Made by a program: the position numbers and the translations under genes. This document shows positions 7,790 to 16,840 of a DNA stretch of 64,000 nucleotides, one piece after another. The notes beneath the pieces are model-generated. The model was given only the letters and a program-made list of their open reading frames with translations, was not told the DNA's origin and did no database searches. How positions within the stretch are numbered: the stretch's first letter is position 1; each line of letters begins with the position of its first letter. This DNA is from Enterocloster lavalensis (GTDB lineage: Bacteria; Bacillota; Clostridia; Lachnospirales; Lachnospiraceae), in the NCBI RefSeq assembly GCF_902364025.1, contig NZ_CABJCG010000001.1:310001-374000 (forward strand), in the 5' to 3' direction.

Positions 7790-8638
7790 TTATTTCGCAA
7801 TATAGGTGTCCAGGATCTCCTGATACTTGCCGTTCGCCTTAATGTTGGCAAGACCCTTGTTGAACATCTCCACCAGCTCGGGGTTCTCGCCCTTCATGGT
7901 TGCGAAACCGTAGGAGTTACCGGCCTCGATGGTGGGAAGAAGCTTCAGTCCCAGCCCGCGGCTGATCTCGTAACCTACTACCGGGTAGTCCTCGAAGCAG
8001 GCCACTGCCTCCCCGGCCAGAACCGCCTGGTACATGGTGGCGGAGTCCTCGTACTGGGTTACGGTGAAGCCGTACTTGTCTGCGATGGACTCTGCAAACT
8101 TGCAGCCCTCAGTGCCGATCTTGGCAGCCACATTCTGTCCGTTCAGCTTTTCGTAGGAGTCGATGTCGGAATCCGCCAGCACCGCCATACCTACGCCGGA
8201 ATCAAAGTAGGGATCGGAGAAATCGTATTTTTCTTTGCGCTGGTCGGTGATGGACATTCCGGCGATCACGCCGTCGCACTCGCCCGCCTCCAGAGCCGTG
8301 GTGGCTGCGGAGAAGCCCACCGGAACTACCTCATAGGAAAATCCCTGATCCTCAGCAACCGCTTTTAAGATATCCATATCGATTCCCACCAGATCGCCCT
8401 TTTCATTCTCAAACTCAAAGGGGGCAAAGGTTGTATCCGTGTTGATGATGTAAGTCTTGTCGGAGGCCGTTTTCTCAGCCGCGGTGGTGTCCGCCGCTGC
8501 CGTGTCCGCCGCCGTGGTATCCTTCGCCTCTGTGGCAGCCTCCGTAGCCGCAGCCGTGGTAGCGCTTGTGCCGGAGCCGCAGCCCGCCAGAGCCAATGCC
8601 GTCATCGCCGCCAGTGATAATGCCATGAACTTTTTCAT
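7790..8638 (-). CDS. Polar amino acid ABC transporter, substrate-binding lipoprotein
   Basis: Family 3 extracellular solute-binding protein of 282 residues. It has a lipoprotein signal peptide with lipobox LAGC (Cys about 20), then an Ala/Thr/Glu linker of about 40 residues rich in TTAA, then the binding fold beginning YIINTDTTFAPFEF and continuing GIDMDILKAVAEDQGF and SITDQRKEKYDFSDPYF, all typical of this family. AGGAGGA ribosome site; a near-consensus promoter lies about 95 bases upstream. It is the first gene of a three-gene uptake operon. The ligand is not predictable from the sequence. Confidence 0.95.
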   Translation of the reverse strand: MKKFMALSLAAMTALALAGCGSGTSATTAAATEAATEAKDTTAADTAAADTTAAEKTASDKTYIINTDTTFAPFEFENEKGDLVGIDMDILKAVAEDQGFSYEVVPVGFSAATTALEAGECDGVIAGMSITDQRKEKYDFSDPYFDSGVGMAVLADSDIDSYEKLNGQNVAAKIGTEGCKFAESIADKYGFTVTQYEDSATMYQAVLAGEAVACFEDYPVVGYEISRGLGLKLLPTIEAGNSYGFATMKGENPELVEMFNKGLANIKANGKYQEILDTYIAK

Positions 8639-8734
8639 AATTCTTATCCTCCTCTGAACATAAAAAATAGGGGTGACTTAATAAACTTAACGTCCCCCTT
8701 GACATCGTGTTGCTGCCTCGCAATCACTTGCTAC

Positions 8735-8763
8735 ACTATAGCACAGCATCGAGCTAAAGTCAA
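8735..8763 (-). promoter_or_regulatory. Strong sigma-A promoter of the amino acid ABC operon
   Basis: Minus strand TTGACT (8758-8763), exactly 17 bases, TATAGT (8735-8740). The leader is about 90 bases and has no obvious riboswitch fold. Confidence 0.8.
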
Positions 8764-8814
8764 GTAGTTGTGGAGGCAACAACATAAAAATTGTGACAGT
8801 TCTGGAAACTTCTG

Positions 8815-10782
8815 TTATTTCCCTTTTATTGGAAAACGTTCTACGATGGCGCCGGACCGGTATGCGCCCAGCAGCTTTTCCAAATCCTGTATTTTCTCTT
8901 TGATCTCCCGTCCGACGTCCGTGTCACCCACCAGCTTGCGCTCGGCCACGCGCTTGACCACGATGCTGTCGGAGTGGATATCGCTCTCCTTCTCGATGGC
9001 CGCCTCCGTGGACTCAAAGGGCTCGTGGGCCGCCAGGATCAGGCCGTAGGAGTTGTAGATCAGCGTGTAACCGGCGATGCCCGTCTCTCCCTGGTAGGCC
9101 TTGGAAAAACCGCCGTCGATGACCAGGACCTTCCCCCCGCACTTCACCGGGCTCTCCCCGCTTCCCTGCCGGACCGGCACGTGGCCGTTGACAATGTGGC
9201 TCCCCTGGGAGGGCAGCCCAAACTCCGCCAGGATGCGGTCCGCCACCTGTTCATCCTCCAAAAGCTGGTAGTAGGGATTTTTCCGCTCCCGGTGGGTCTC
9301 CGGGTCGGACAGGAAATACCGCTCAAAGGTGGCCATCTTGTCTTTGCCGAACAGCGGAGAATTCTCGTGGAGCCAGATATACCACATGGTGACACGGCCC
9401 CGCTCCCGCTCCGCCTCGTCCACCGCCACAAAACCCTTGCGCACATAGCTGTCCAAGACCTCGTACAGCTCCTTTCCGCAGTAGGTTCTGCCCCAGAGCG
9501 TCACGTTCCGGAAGGTCCCGTCCTCGTTTAAGGGAATGCAGCCGTGGTACAGCAGATTTCCGTTGTACACTTTGTAGAGGCTGCCCTTTGCCAGCAGAAA
9601 ACGCATGTGCTGCTGCAGCTTCTCGCAGTTGCAGAACGCCCGCTCCAGCCGGTCCATAATCTCCTGCTCCTGGTCGCTTAGCCGGTAGGGATCAGCCGGG
9701 TCCACGGTCGGGAAATTGCAGTCCAGCATCGGATACTCCTTCCCATCTAACTCCAACACCCCCCGTTCAAAATCGATGTGGTGCAGAAGCATGCGGGATT
9801 CCAGGCCGAACTCCGGGTACCGCCGGATCAGCTGCCCTTCCACCTTGAACTGGATCACGGAAATGGCCTTGTGCATGCGCATGTTCAGCTCCGCCTCGCC
9901 TCCCTCCGCAGCGCCCGCGCCCTTTAACATGAAACAGGCGCAGGGATCGTCCCCGTAGGTATCCAGGGCAAAGGTGGCCAGGGGCAGCAGATTGATCCCG
10001 TAGCCGTCCTCCAGGATATCCAGATTGCCGTACCGGGCGCAGATACGGATCACATTGGCGATACACCCGCGCTGGCCGGCCGCGGCTCCCATCCAGAGGA
10101 TATCGTGATTCCCCCACTGGATGTCGATGGAGTGGTAGGTCATCAGCTTATCCATAATGATGTGGGGGCCCGGCCCCCGGTCGTAGATATCCCCCAGAAT
10201 GTGAAGATGGTCCACGGTCAGGCGCTGGATCAGCTCGCACATGGCGATAATACACTCCCTGGCCCGGTCCACCCGGATGATGGTGTTCACGATGGCGTTG
10301 TAGTAGGATTCCTTGTCCCTGACATCCACCTTCTCGGTGATCAGCTCCTCGATCACGTAGGCAAACTCAGGCGGCAGGGCCTTCCGCACCTTGGAGCGGG
10401 TGTATTTGCTGGAAGCCCGTTTGCTGATCTCAATCAGCCGGTAAAGAGTGATCTTGTACCAGTCCTCCGGGTTCTTCGCAGTCTTTAAAATCTGGGCCAT
10501 CTTCTCCCTTGGGTAGTAGATCAGCGTGGCCAGAGACTGTTTGTCGCGGTTGCTCAGCGTGTTGCCGAACACGTCGGCCACCTTGCGCCGCACCGCGCCG
10601 GAGCCGTTTTTCAGCACATGGGCAAAGGCCTCGTACTCCCCGTGAATGTCCGTGAGAAAATGCTCCGTGCCCTTGGGCAGGTTCAGAATCGCCTCCAGAT
10701 TGATGACCTCCGTGGACGCGGCCGCGATGGTGGGATAAAGCTCCGCCAGCCGTTCCAGATACCTTGTTTCCAAATCCCGCAT
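8815..10782 (-). CDS. fbp: Fructose-1,6-bisphosphatase, class III
   Basis: Gluconeogenic enzyme that hydrolyses fructose-1,6-bisphosphate to fructose-6-phosphate. The 655-residue length fits the class III (Firmicutes) family. It carries the metallophosphoesterase blocks LTDIHGEYEAF near residue 43, GDIYDRGPGPHII near 198, WGNHDILWMGAAAG near 219 and the C-terminal IVNGHVPVRQG, which hold the two metal ions. The start at 10782 has a GGGAGGAA ribosome site. It is a single gene; the terminator of the phosphate transporter gene lies in the spacer upstream of it. Confidence 0.97.
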   Translation of the reverse strand: MRDLETRYLERLAELYPTIAAASTEVINLEAILNLPKGTEHFLTDIHGEYEAFAHVLKNGSGAVRRKVADVFGNTLSNRDKQSLATLIYYPREKMAQILKTAKNPEDWYKITLYRLIEISKRASSKYTRSKVRKALPPEFAYVIEELITEKVDVRDKESYYNAIVNTIIRVDRARECIIAMCELIQRLTVDHLHILGDIYDRGPGPHIIMDKLMTYHSIDIQWGNHDILWMGAAAGQRGCIANVIRICARYGNLDILEDGYGINLLPLATFALDTYGDDPCACFMLKGAGAAEGGEAELNMRMHKAISVIQFKVEGQLIRRYPEFGLESRMLLHHIDFERGVLELDGKEYPMLDCNFPTVDPADPYRLSDQEQEIMDRLERAFCNCEKLQQHMRFLLAKGSLYKVYNGNLLYHGCIPLNEDGTFRNVTLWGRTYCGKELYEVLDSYVRKGFVAVDEAERERGRVTMWYIWLHENSPLFGKDKMATFERYFLSDPETHRERKNPYYQLLEDEQVADRILAEFGLPSQGSHIVNGHVPVRQGSGESPVKCGGKVLVIDGGFSKAYQGETGIAGYTLIYNSYGLILAAHEPFESTEAAIEKESDIHSDSIVVKRVAERKLVGDTDVGREIKEKIQDLEKLLGAYRSGAIVERFPIKGK

Positions 10783-10848
10783 TTCGTTCCTCCCTGTTTT
10801 TTACTGTCCATTCAATACTCACTGTAAATCTACTATAACACAGGGATG

Positions 10849-10894
10849 CAAAAAGCTCCAAGTCCTTTTCCGTGTACAAAAAGGGCCTGGAGCT
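10849..10894 (-). terminator. Terminator of the Na+/phosphate cotransporter gene
   Basis: Minus strand AGCTCCAGGCCCTTTTTG pairs with an arm ending GGACTTGGAGCT, followed by TTTTTG; about 15 bases past the stop codon. Confidence 0.8.
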
Positions 10895-10908
10895 CAAATA
10901 TTCTGTTT

Positions 10909-12567
10909 TTATGCCTGCGCGGCTGCGGCCGTCTCCTCCATCGGAGCGCCCTCGATGGCTGCAAAGGCCTGGGCAATGTTGAGCACATGGTCGCCGATAC
11001 GCTCGTAGTCGGTGAGCATTTCCGAATAGAGAATGGAGGACTCCACATTGCAGTGTCCCACCCGCATGCGGGCGATCTGGTTCTGCCGGAACTGTACGGT
11101 GGTATCGTCCATGGTCTGCTCCAGCTCCTCCGCCCGAACGAGGTCAATATGTTCCCCGCGGGAAGCGGCCAGCAAAATATCCATGGCTTCCCCGCATATC
11201 CCTTCCATGGTCTTTATCTCGTCCCTGGCCGTGTCCGAGAAGCCCAGATTCTTTTCCTTGATGGTCTGGGCGTACTCCGCCAGGTTCATTGCGTGATCGC
11301 CGATCCGCTCGATGTTGCCGATGATGGAGAACATATTGTTGAGGGTCAGAATATCCCGGGGCGTCTGATCCAGCACCAGCACCTTGGAAATCTTCTGGGA
11401 CAGCCGCACATTCCAGAGATCCAGCTCGTCCTCCCGGGCCTCGATCTCCTCGATGCCGCTCTGCCTGCCCTCCACCGCCTGGAAGCTGTCTCCCACGTTG
11501 TGGGCGGCGGTCTCCAGCATCTGGCGAATGTCCCCGCTTATCTGGGCGATGGCCAGGGTGGAGACGCCCAGCACGTGCTTGGAGGCCATCAGGCCCTCAA
11601 ACCACTGATCCGCATCCATAACCTGGGTTTCCCGGTCGGGAAGCAGCTTCACGGCCAGCTTCACCAGCAGGCTGCCGAAGGGCAACAGCAGCAATGTGGT
11701 AGTCAGGTTGAACACCGTGTGCACGTTGGCGATCTGGGCCACCGGGTTATCCGGGGTCAGCGCGATCATCCAGTCCGTAAACGGCGTCACCAGACAGAGG
11801 GAGACGAACAGCACTGTGCCGATGACGTTGAACATCAGGTGGATCATGGTGGTCCGCTTGGCGTTGCGGTTCGTTCCCACGGAGGCCAAAAGTGCCGTGA
11901 TACAGGTTCCGATGTTCTGGCCGAACAGCACGAACACCGCGCTGTGCAGTCCGATTACCCCGCCCATGGCCAGGGCCTGTAAAATACCCACAGAGGCGGA
12001 GGAGGACTGGATAATGGCCGTAAACACCGCGCCCGCCAGGATTCCGATCACCGGGTTGGAGAACTTGGTCATCAGATGGATGAAGGCTTCGTTGTCCCGC
12101 AGCGGCACCATGGCGTCGCTCATCATCCCCATTCCGATGAACAGCACGCCGATTCCGGCCACGATTCCACCCACGTGCTGCACCTTCTTGCTCTTCACAA
12201 AAATCAGCAGCATCACGCCCACAAAGGCGATTAACGGCGCCAGTGCCCCGATATCCAGGGCGATCAGCTGGCCCGTGATGGTGGTACCCACGTTGGCGCC
12301 CATAATGATCCACACGGCCTGCTTTAAGGTCATCAGTCCGGAGTTTACAAATCCCACCGTCATCACTGTGGTTGCGGAGGAGGACTGGATCAGGGCCGTG
12401 ATGCCCGCTCCCACCAGCACGCCCAGAAAACGGTTGGCGGTCAGGCGCTCCAAAATCTGTTTCATCCGGTTGCCTGCCACCGCTTCCAGATTGTTGCTCA
12501 TCATCTGCATGCCGTACATGAACAGCGCCAGGCCGCCCAGCAGGCTCAGAATCACTTCAATTCCCAT
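10909..12567 (-). CDS. Na+/phosphate cotransporter family protein (NptA-like, PhoU domain)
   Basis: 552-residue membrane protein, sodium-coupled phosphate symporter type. Two inverted-repeat halves each carry the family QSSSA signature (ALIQSSSATTV near residue 60, AIIQSSSASVG near 190), with eight to nine TM segments to about residue 320. The C-terminal 200 residues form a soluble helical PhoU-like domain with LNNMFSIIGNIERIGDHAMNLAEYA and a second copy YERIGDHVLNIAQA. GGAGAAATAAG precedes the ATG. It may import phosphate or regulate it; bacterial members with PhoU tails are poorly studied. Confidence 0.93.
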   Translation of the reverse strand: MGIEVILSLLGGLALFMYGMQMMSNNLEAVAGNRMKQILERLTANRFLGVLVGAGITALIQSSSATTVMTVGFVNSGLMTLKQAVWIIMGANVGTTITGQLIALDIGALAPLIAFVGVMLLIFVKSKKVQHVGGIVAGIGVLFIGMGMMSDAMVPLRDNEAFIHLMTKFSNPVIGILAGAVFTAIIQSSSASVGILQALAMGGVIGLHSAVFVLFGQNIGTCITALLASVGTNRNAKRTTMIHLMFNVIGTVLFVSLCLVTPFTDWMIALTPDNPVAQIANVHTVFNLTTTLLLLPFGSLLVKLAVKLLPDRETQVMDADQWFEGLMASKHVLGVSTLAIAQISGDIRQMLETAAHNVGDSFQAVEGRQSGIEEIEAREDELDLWNVRLSQKISKVLVLDQTPRDILTLNNMFSIIGNIERIGDHAMNLAEYAQTIKEKNLGFSDTARDEIKTMEGICGEAMDILLAASRGEHIDLVRAEELEQTMDDTTVQFRQNQIARMRVGHCNVESSILYSEMLTDYERIGDHVLNIAQAFAAIEGAPMEETAAAAQA

Positions 12568-12600
12568 CTTATTTCTCCCTTGTGTTTTTTGAAGAGGCTG

Positions 12601-12626
12601 TGTTAACGGACCATTGCATTCAAAAA
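12601..12626 (+). repeat. Partial copy of dispersed repeat family A
   Basis: ACGGACCATTGCATTCAA matches the 3' half of the copies at 4.6 and 36 kb and again sits beside a terminator-like hairpin (12630-12672). Confidence 0.45.
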
Positions 12627-12629
12627 TAA

Positions 12630-12672
12630 GGCAGTGCCTGCCATCCGAAAGGATCGCAGGTCATGCCTTATC
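12630..12672 (-). terminator. Probable terminator downstream of the TRAP operon
   Basis: Minus strand AAGGCATGACCTGC pairs with GCAGGCACTGCCTT around a smaller GATCCTTTCGGATG hairpin and is followed by ATTTTTG. It lies 180 bases beyond the dctM stop. The rest of the 12568-12851 spacer shows nothing else clear. Confidence 0.6.
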
Positions 12673-12851
12673 CGTAAATTGATCATATGCTCTATGAGGC
12701 CAATCTTCCACTGTCCGGTGTTCATCTCGCTCGTATAACCTCTTCCTCTGTGCTCAATTTTCCACTTGTCTCACACCGGTTCATTATACGGGAAATTGTT
12801 CAGGCCGTCAATCCTCTGGATATTATCCAGTTTCTGCTAATATCACAGATT

Positions 12852-14159
12852 TTATACATATCCCAGCAGTCCGGGCAGCCACATGGAGAGAATGGGAACG
12901 TAGGAAACCAGCAGCAGCACGATGAAAATCGCCGCAAAATATACCAGCAAAGGTTTGATCACGTTCTCGATTTTTGTCTTGCCCACCTTGACGCCAACAA
13001 ACAGCGTGGTGCCCACCGGAGGCGTGATGGTTCCGATACACAGGTTGAAAATCATCATGATTCCGAAATGCACGGTGTTCATGCCCAAAGCCTGGCAGAT
13101 GGGCAGAAAAATGGGCGTGAAGATCAGGCAGGCCGGCGTCATATCCATAAACGTTCCGATAATCAGCAGCAGAATGTTGATAATAAACAGGATCACATAG
13201 CGGTTGTTGCTGATGGAGAGCATAGCCTCCGACACCGCGGTGGGAATCCCGGTAAAGGCCATCACCCAGCTCATGATGCTGGACACGCCGATGAGGAAAA
13301 TAATGATTCCCGTCATCTCCGCGCTGTCTAAGAAAATGCGGGGCAGCTCGGAAAATTTGATGGACTTGTAGAAAAACAGGGACAAAATCAGGCTGTACAC
13401 CACCGCCACCACGCTGCCCTCGGTGGCCGTGAAGATACCGGAGATGATGCCGCCGATTACGATCACGATCATCATCAGGCAGGGGATGGCCTGGAAAAAC
13501 ACCTTGACCCGCTCGCTCTTTTCGTACTTTTTGGCGCTGCGGTAGCCCTTTTTCTTAGCAAAGTAATAGATCACCAGCATGCAGGCCAGGCCCCAGAGGA
13601 TGCCCGGGATGTATCCGGCCATAAACAGGGCCGCCACCGAGGTGCCTCCGCTGACCAGGGAGTAAGTAATCATCACATTGCTGGGCGGGATCAGAAGTCC
13701 CGTCGGGGCCGTGGCGATATTGGCCGCCGCGGAGAAATCCCGGTCATAGCCCTCTTCCTCCTCAATGGGTCCGATGATGGAGCCCATGGCCGAGGCCGCC
13801 GCCGTGCCGGAGCCGGAGATTGCGCCGAAAAGCATGTTGGCAACCGCGTTGGTGTGCGCCAGAGCGCCAGGGATATTCCCGGTGAACAGCTTGGCAAAGT
13901 TGATCAGCCGGATGGCGATTCCGCCCTTGTTCATGATATTTCCGGCCAGAATAAAGAACGGGATGGCAAGCAGGCTGAACACGGAAATTCCGGAGAAAAT
14001 ACGCTGTGCCCCGGTCAGTACACCTCTCCCTACATCCAGCACGGGCAGAATGGCGCAGATGGAGGACACCGCAAGGGCCACCGAGATGGGCACGCCCGCC
14101 AGCAGCATCACCAGCAGCAATACTAAAATAATCAGTCCGCAGACAACTGCTATATTCAT
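12852..14159 (-). CDS. dctM: TRAP transporter, large permease subunit (DctM)
   Basis: The 435-residue, about 12-TM ion-coupled transport subunit of a tripartite ATP-independent periplasmic transporter. Family features are the start with LVMLLAGVPISVALAVSS, ISGSGTAAASAMGSI near residue 118, IATAPTGLLIPPSN near 148, and the C-terminal GTITPPVGTTLFVG. It overlaps the dctQ stop by four bases (ATGA), the usual coupling. The order dctP-dctQ-dctM is standard, and the downstream spacer has a likely terminator. Confidence 0.96.
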   Translation of the reverse strand: MNIAVVCGLIILVLLLVMLLAGVPISVALAVSSICAILPVLDVGRGVLTGAQRIFSGISVFSLLAIPFFILAGNIMNKGGIAIRLINFAKLFTGNIPGALAHTNAVANMLFGAISGSGTAAASAMGSIIGPIEEEEGYDRDFSAAANIATAPTGLLIPPSNVMITYSLVSGGTSVAALFMAGYIPGILWGLACMLVIYYFAKKKGYRSAKKYEKSERVKVFFQAIPCLMMIVIVIGGIISGIFTATEGSVVAVVYSLILSLFFYKSIKFSELPRIFLDSAEMTGIIIFLIGVSSIMSWVMAFTGIPTAVSEAMLSISNNRYVILFIINILLLIIGTFMDMTPACLIFTPIFLPICQALGMNTVHFGIMMIFNLCIGTITPPVGTTLFVGVKVGKTKIENVIKPLLVYFAAIFIVLLLVSYVPILSMWLPGLLGYV

Positions 14160-14659
14160 AATCCGGCCTCCCCTCTCTCATTAAAATCCTTGTGCAGCAT
14201 ATCCATGGCGTTGATCAGGCTGAAGATCATGATTAACGCCCCGGTCACCGGCACGATCACGTAGATGTAGCCCATGGGCACGCGGAGGGAAGCCGTGTTC
14301 TGGATCATGGTCAGCCGGGTGATGGAGACGCCGCCGTAGACCATCACAACACCCGCAAAGGTGAAGGTGAGGAGGTCGATGGCGATTTCCAGGCATTTCC
14401 GGGCGCTGCCGGTGATCTTGTCGGCCAAAAAGCCCATGCGCATGTGGTCGCGCTTGCCGAACACGTAAGCGGAGGCCAGCAGGGCCATCCAGGTGAAGGA
14501 GTAGGTCAAAAGCTCCTCGGACACCGTGCTGGGCCGTTTGAAGAAATAGCGGGTTACGATCTGGTAGGTGCCGATCACGGTCATCAGGATGAACAGAGCC
14601 ACGATCAGGACTCCCAGCACCTTCATGATTCCCGTGCGGATCTTATGAAGCGTCTGCAT
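14156..14659 (-). CDS. dctQ: TRAP transporter, small permease subunit (DctQ)
   Basis: 167-residue, four-TM accessory membrane subunit that holds DctM and docks DctP. Typical features are the early VIGTYQIVTRYFF with the conserved Arg, then SEELLTYSFTWMALLASAYVFGKRDHMRM and a C-terminal VPMGYIYVIVPVTGALIM-like helix. I start it at ATG 14659; this overlaps the dctP 3' end by 17 bases and matches family length, whereas the frame remains open for 42 codons upstream inside dctP. Confidence 0.93.
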   Translation of the reverse strand: MQTLHKIRTGIMKVLGVLIVALFILMTVIGTYQIVTRYFFKRPSTVSEELLTYSFTWMALLASAYVFGKRDHMRMGFLADKITGSARKCLEIAIDLLTFTFAGVVMVYGGVSITRLTMIQNTASLRVPMGYIYVIVPVTGALIMIFSLINAMDMLHKDFNERGEAGL

Positions 14660-15683
14660 TTGTCTGTCCTCCCTTCGCGTTTTCGTTGGCCTTGCGGATG
14701 TGCTCGTAGAGATCACGGATCTTGGGGTTGCTGTCCAGCATCTGCTGGTGAAGGGGCAGCACCTTCTCCTTGAAGGCGTCCACATCCACGTCGATGAACT
14801 CCACGCCCATGTTGTCCGCTGCGATCTGCTTGGCCTCCTCGATGCTCTTGTCCCACTCTTCCATCTCCACCTGGGTGGAAAGGGCCGCCGCGTCCTTGAA
14901 AATCTGATATTCCTCCGGGCTTAAGCCGTTTAAGAACTTCAGGTTGGCCACCAGCATATCCGGGACCATCTGGTGCTTGTTGTAACAATAATACTTGGCC
15001 ACCTCGCCGTGCTTGTTGTTGGTCAGCGCCAGCTCATTGTTTTCAGCGCCGTCGATCACGCCCTGCTGGATCGCAGTGTAGACCTCGCCGAAGCCCATGG
15101 GGGCAGCAGCCGCGCCGAAGGCATTGACCATGGCCACGCTGGCCGGGCTCTGCTGCACGCGGATCTTTTTGCCCTTTAAATCCTCAGGGGTGCGGATCGG
15201 GGTTTTGGCGTAGAAATTGCGGGTTCCCGCGTTGTACCAGGTCACCACCCGGAATCCGGCCTCGTCGGTGGACTCATAGATCTTCTCCATGTAGTCCGTG
15301 TCCTCCATCACCGATTTGTAAACGTCCTCGGAATCAAAGAGGTAGGGCATACTGAAAATTTCGTATACGCCGGCGAAATTTTCCAGGTTGGCGGTTCCCG
15401 CCACCACAAAATCGATAGCTCCCGTCTGGGTCAGCTCAATGGCTTTCTGAGCGGAGCCGAGAATCTCGTTGGGGAAAATCTGCACCTCGTACTTGTCCCC
15501 CAGGCGCTCCTCCACGTAATCTTTAAATGCCAGCAGTCCCAGATGCTCCGGGTGTGTTTCCGACTGGGCATGGGATATACGGATGATACGTTTCCCCGAC
15601 GTCACCGCCCCACAGCCGGAAAGACCTGCCGCCGTCACAGCCGCCAGCGCGGCCACAGCCAGTCTTTTCAACATATTATTCAA
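14643..15683 (-). CDS. dctP: TRAP transporter, solute-binding protein (DctP)
   Basis: Extracytoplasmic binding lipoprotein of the TRAP system, about 346 residues. The signal peptide MLKRLAVAALAAVTAAGLSGC carries a lipobox. The fold begins IIRISHAQSETHPEHLG and includes KAIELTQTGAIDFVVAG, KTPIRTPEDLKGKKIRVQ and QQGVIDGAENNELAL, all DctP signatures; the Arg of KIRVQ binds the ligand carboxylate. Start uncertain: TTG 15683 is 10 bases after AAAGGA, ATG 15674 is 19 bases after it. The ligand is an organic or sugar acid of unknown identity. Confidence 0.93.
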   Translation of the reverse strand: MNNMLKRLAVAALAAVTAAGLSGCGAVTSGKRIIRISHAQSETHPEHLGLLAFKDYVEERLGDKYEVQIFPNEILGSAQKAIELTQTGAIDFVVAGTANLENFAGVYEIFSMPYLFDSEDVYKSVMEDTDYMEKIYESTDEAGFRVVTWYNAGTRNFYAKTPIRTPEDLKGKKIRVQQSPASVAMVNAFGAAAAPMGFGEVYTAIQQGVIDGAENNELALTNNKHGEVAKYYCYNKHQMVPDMLVANLKFLNGLSPEEYQIFKDAAALSTQVEMEEWDKSIEEAKQIAADNMGVEFIDVDVDAFKEKVLPLHQQMLDSNPKIRDLYEHIRKANENAKGGQTNADAS

Positions 15684-15856
15684 TGTAAACCAATCCTTTC
15701 CCTTACAGCGTTCCATATTTGCAGCGTTCCTATTCCACCAACAGCTCGCGATTGCCATTTGTGAAGTTTTTCCCTTTTTTGCGCAAAAAAATCCCCGGGC
15801 CCTATAATCGCTCCGGAGCTGTTAAGATTTATTGTCACGTTCTTAACAACATGTTA

Positions 15857-15862
15857 ATTATA
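15857..15862 (-). promoter_or_regulatory. TATAAT box of a probable activator-dependent dctP promoter
   Basis: A perfect -10 hexamer lies about 175 bases before dctP with no recognisable -35 box at 16-18 bases. Direct repeats lie just upstream, which suggests activation by a bound protein. Confidence 0.5.
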
Positions 15863-15892
15863 AAGCGGGGGGATGAAAATGTGTACCGTAAA

Positions 15893-15947
15893 ATTTTGAC
15901 ATCCGGGAAGAAGATTTTGACATAAACGGTATTTTTTTGTTCGACAT
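15893..15947. promoter_or_regulatory. Direct repeats, probable response-regulator sites
   Basis: ATTTTGACAT occurs at 15893-15902 and 15914-15923, exactly 21 bases apart, and a poorer copy ending GACAT at 15943-15947. Two-turn spacing of direct repeats suits an AraC-type dimer. The near copy lies about 31-40 bases upstream of the TATAAT of dctP. Confidence 0.6.
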
Positions 15948-15971
15948 GTGAATATGCACAATTTTGATGTA

Positions 15972-16775
15972 CTATTTTTGTGCGAATTGACTATCCCGAA
16001 ACTCGGACGGAATCATACCTGTGATCCGTTTGAACACTTTTGAAAAATAGTTGGAGTCGGAGTATCCCACCAGGGCGCTCACGTCCTTCACGTTCATCTC
16101 CTGGTTTTGCAGCAGCCGTTTGGCCTCGTTCATGCGGAAATGCGTGAGATAGGTGGTAAAGTTCTGGTCAAAACACTGTTTGAACAGCTTGCAGAAATAG
16201 GCGTCCGAGTAATTCATGGCCCTGGCGGCGTCCTGCATGGAAATTTCTTTCATGTAATTGCGGCGGATGTAATCCAGAATGGAAGCGGCCACCTGGGTCA
16301 TCCGGTTTTCCCCGCTCTCTCCCCGCTCCTCCCCGTCGCGCAGCGGGGCGTTTTCCGGTCCGGCCGGGCGGAAATAGCCGGCTGTCCGTCCCTGGGCGTA
16401 AAGCCCGGCCAGGCGCACGGCTTCCTCCATGACCGCCACCAGCTCGTCCTCCTCGCAGGGTTTTAGCAGGTAATCCAGGGCGCGGATCACCAGGGCCCGC
16501 TTAGCGTAGGAGAACTCGTCGTAGGCGGTGAGGAAAATGATCACGCAGCCTTCGTCCAGCCTGCGGATCTGCTCCGCCGCCTCCACGCCGTTTAGTACCG
16601 GCATGGCGATATCCATGATCGCGATCTGGCTCTTCTCCCGTTTAAACAGCTCCACCGCCTCGGCGCCGTCCTCCGCCTGGCAGATGCACAGGGTGTCGCC
16701 GAAATGCTTTTCCAGCCTTCTGCACAGCGCCATGCGCTCAATTCCCTCGTCGTCCGCGATCAAAACACGAATCAT
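15972..16775 (-). CDS. Response regulator, AraC-type DNA-binding domain (YesN-like)
   Basis: 267 residues. The CheY-like receiver has the acidic pocket ADDE (residues 7-10), phospho-acceptor Asp55 in IAIMDIAMP, the Thr of IIFLTAYDE and Lys of LLKPCEEDEL. A short linker leads to a C-terminal AraC HTH pair (about 160-262) with YFCKLFKQCFDQNFTTYLTH and DSNYFSKVFKRITGMIPSEF. It is transcribed after the histidine kinase and before dctP, all on the minus strand, so it most likely activates the TRAP operon in response to a ligand. Confidence 0.95.
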   Translation of the reverse strand: MIRVLIADDEGIERMALCRRLEKHFGDTLCICQAEDGAEAVELFKREKSQIAIMDIAMPVLNGVEAAEQIRRLDEGCVIIFLTAYDEFSYAKRALVIRALDYLLKPCEEDELVAVMEEAVRLAGLYAQGRTAGYFRPAGPENAPLRDGEERGESGENRMTQVAASILDYIRRNYMKEISMQDAARAMNYSDAYFCKLFKQCFDQNFTTYLTHFRMNEAKRLLQNQEMNVKDVSALVGYSDSNYFSKVFKRITGMIPSEFRDSQFAQK

Positions 16776-16840
16776 AGACTTTTCTCCTCCTTATATTGCG
16801 TTTGCGGTTTCAGGCAGGGGCGAGGCCGGGGGCATTTGGC

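Noticed and set aside
8640..8734. Riboswitch in the leader of the amino acid ABC operon
   Set aside because: The leader is only about 90 bases and shows no recognisable aptamer fold or terminator/antiterminator pair.
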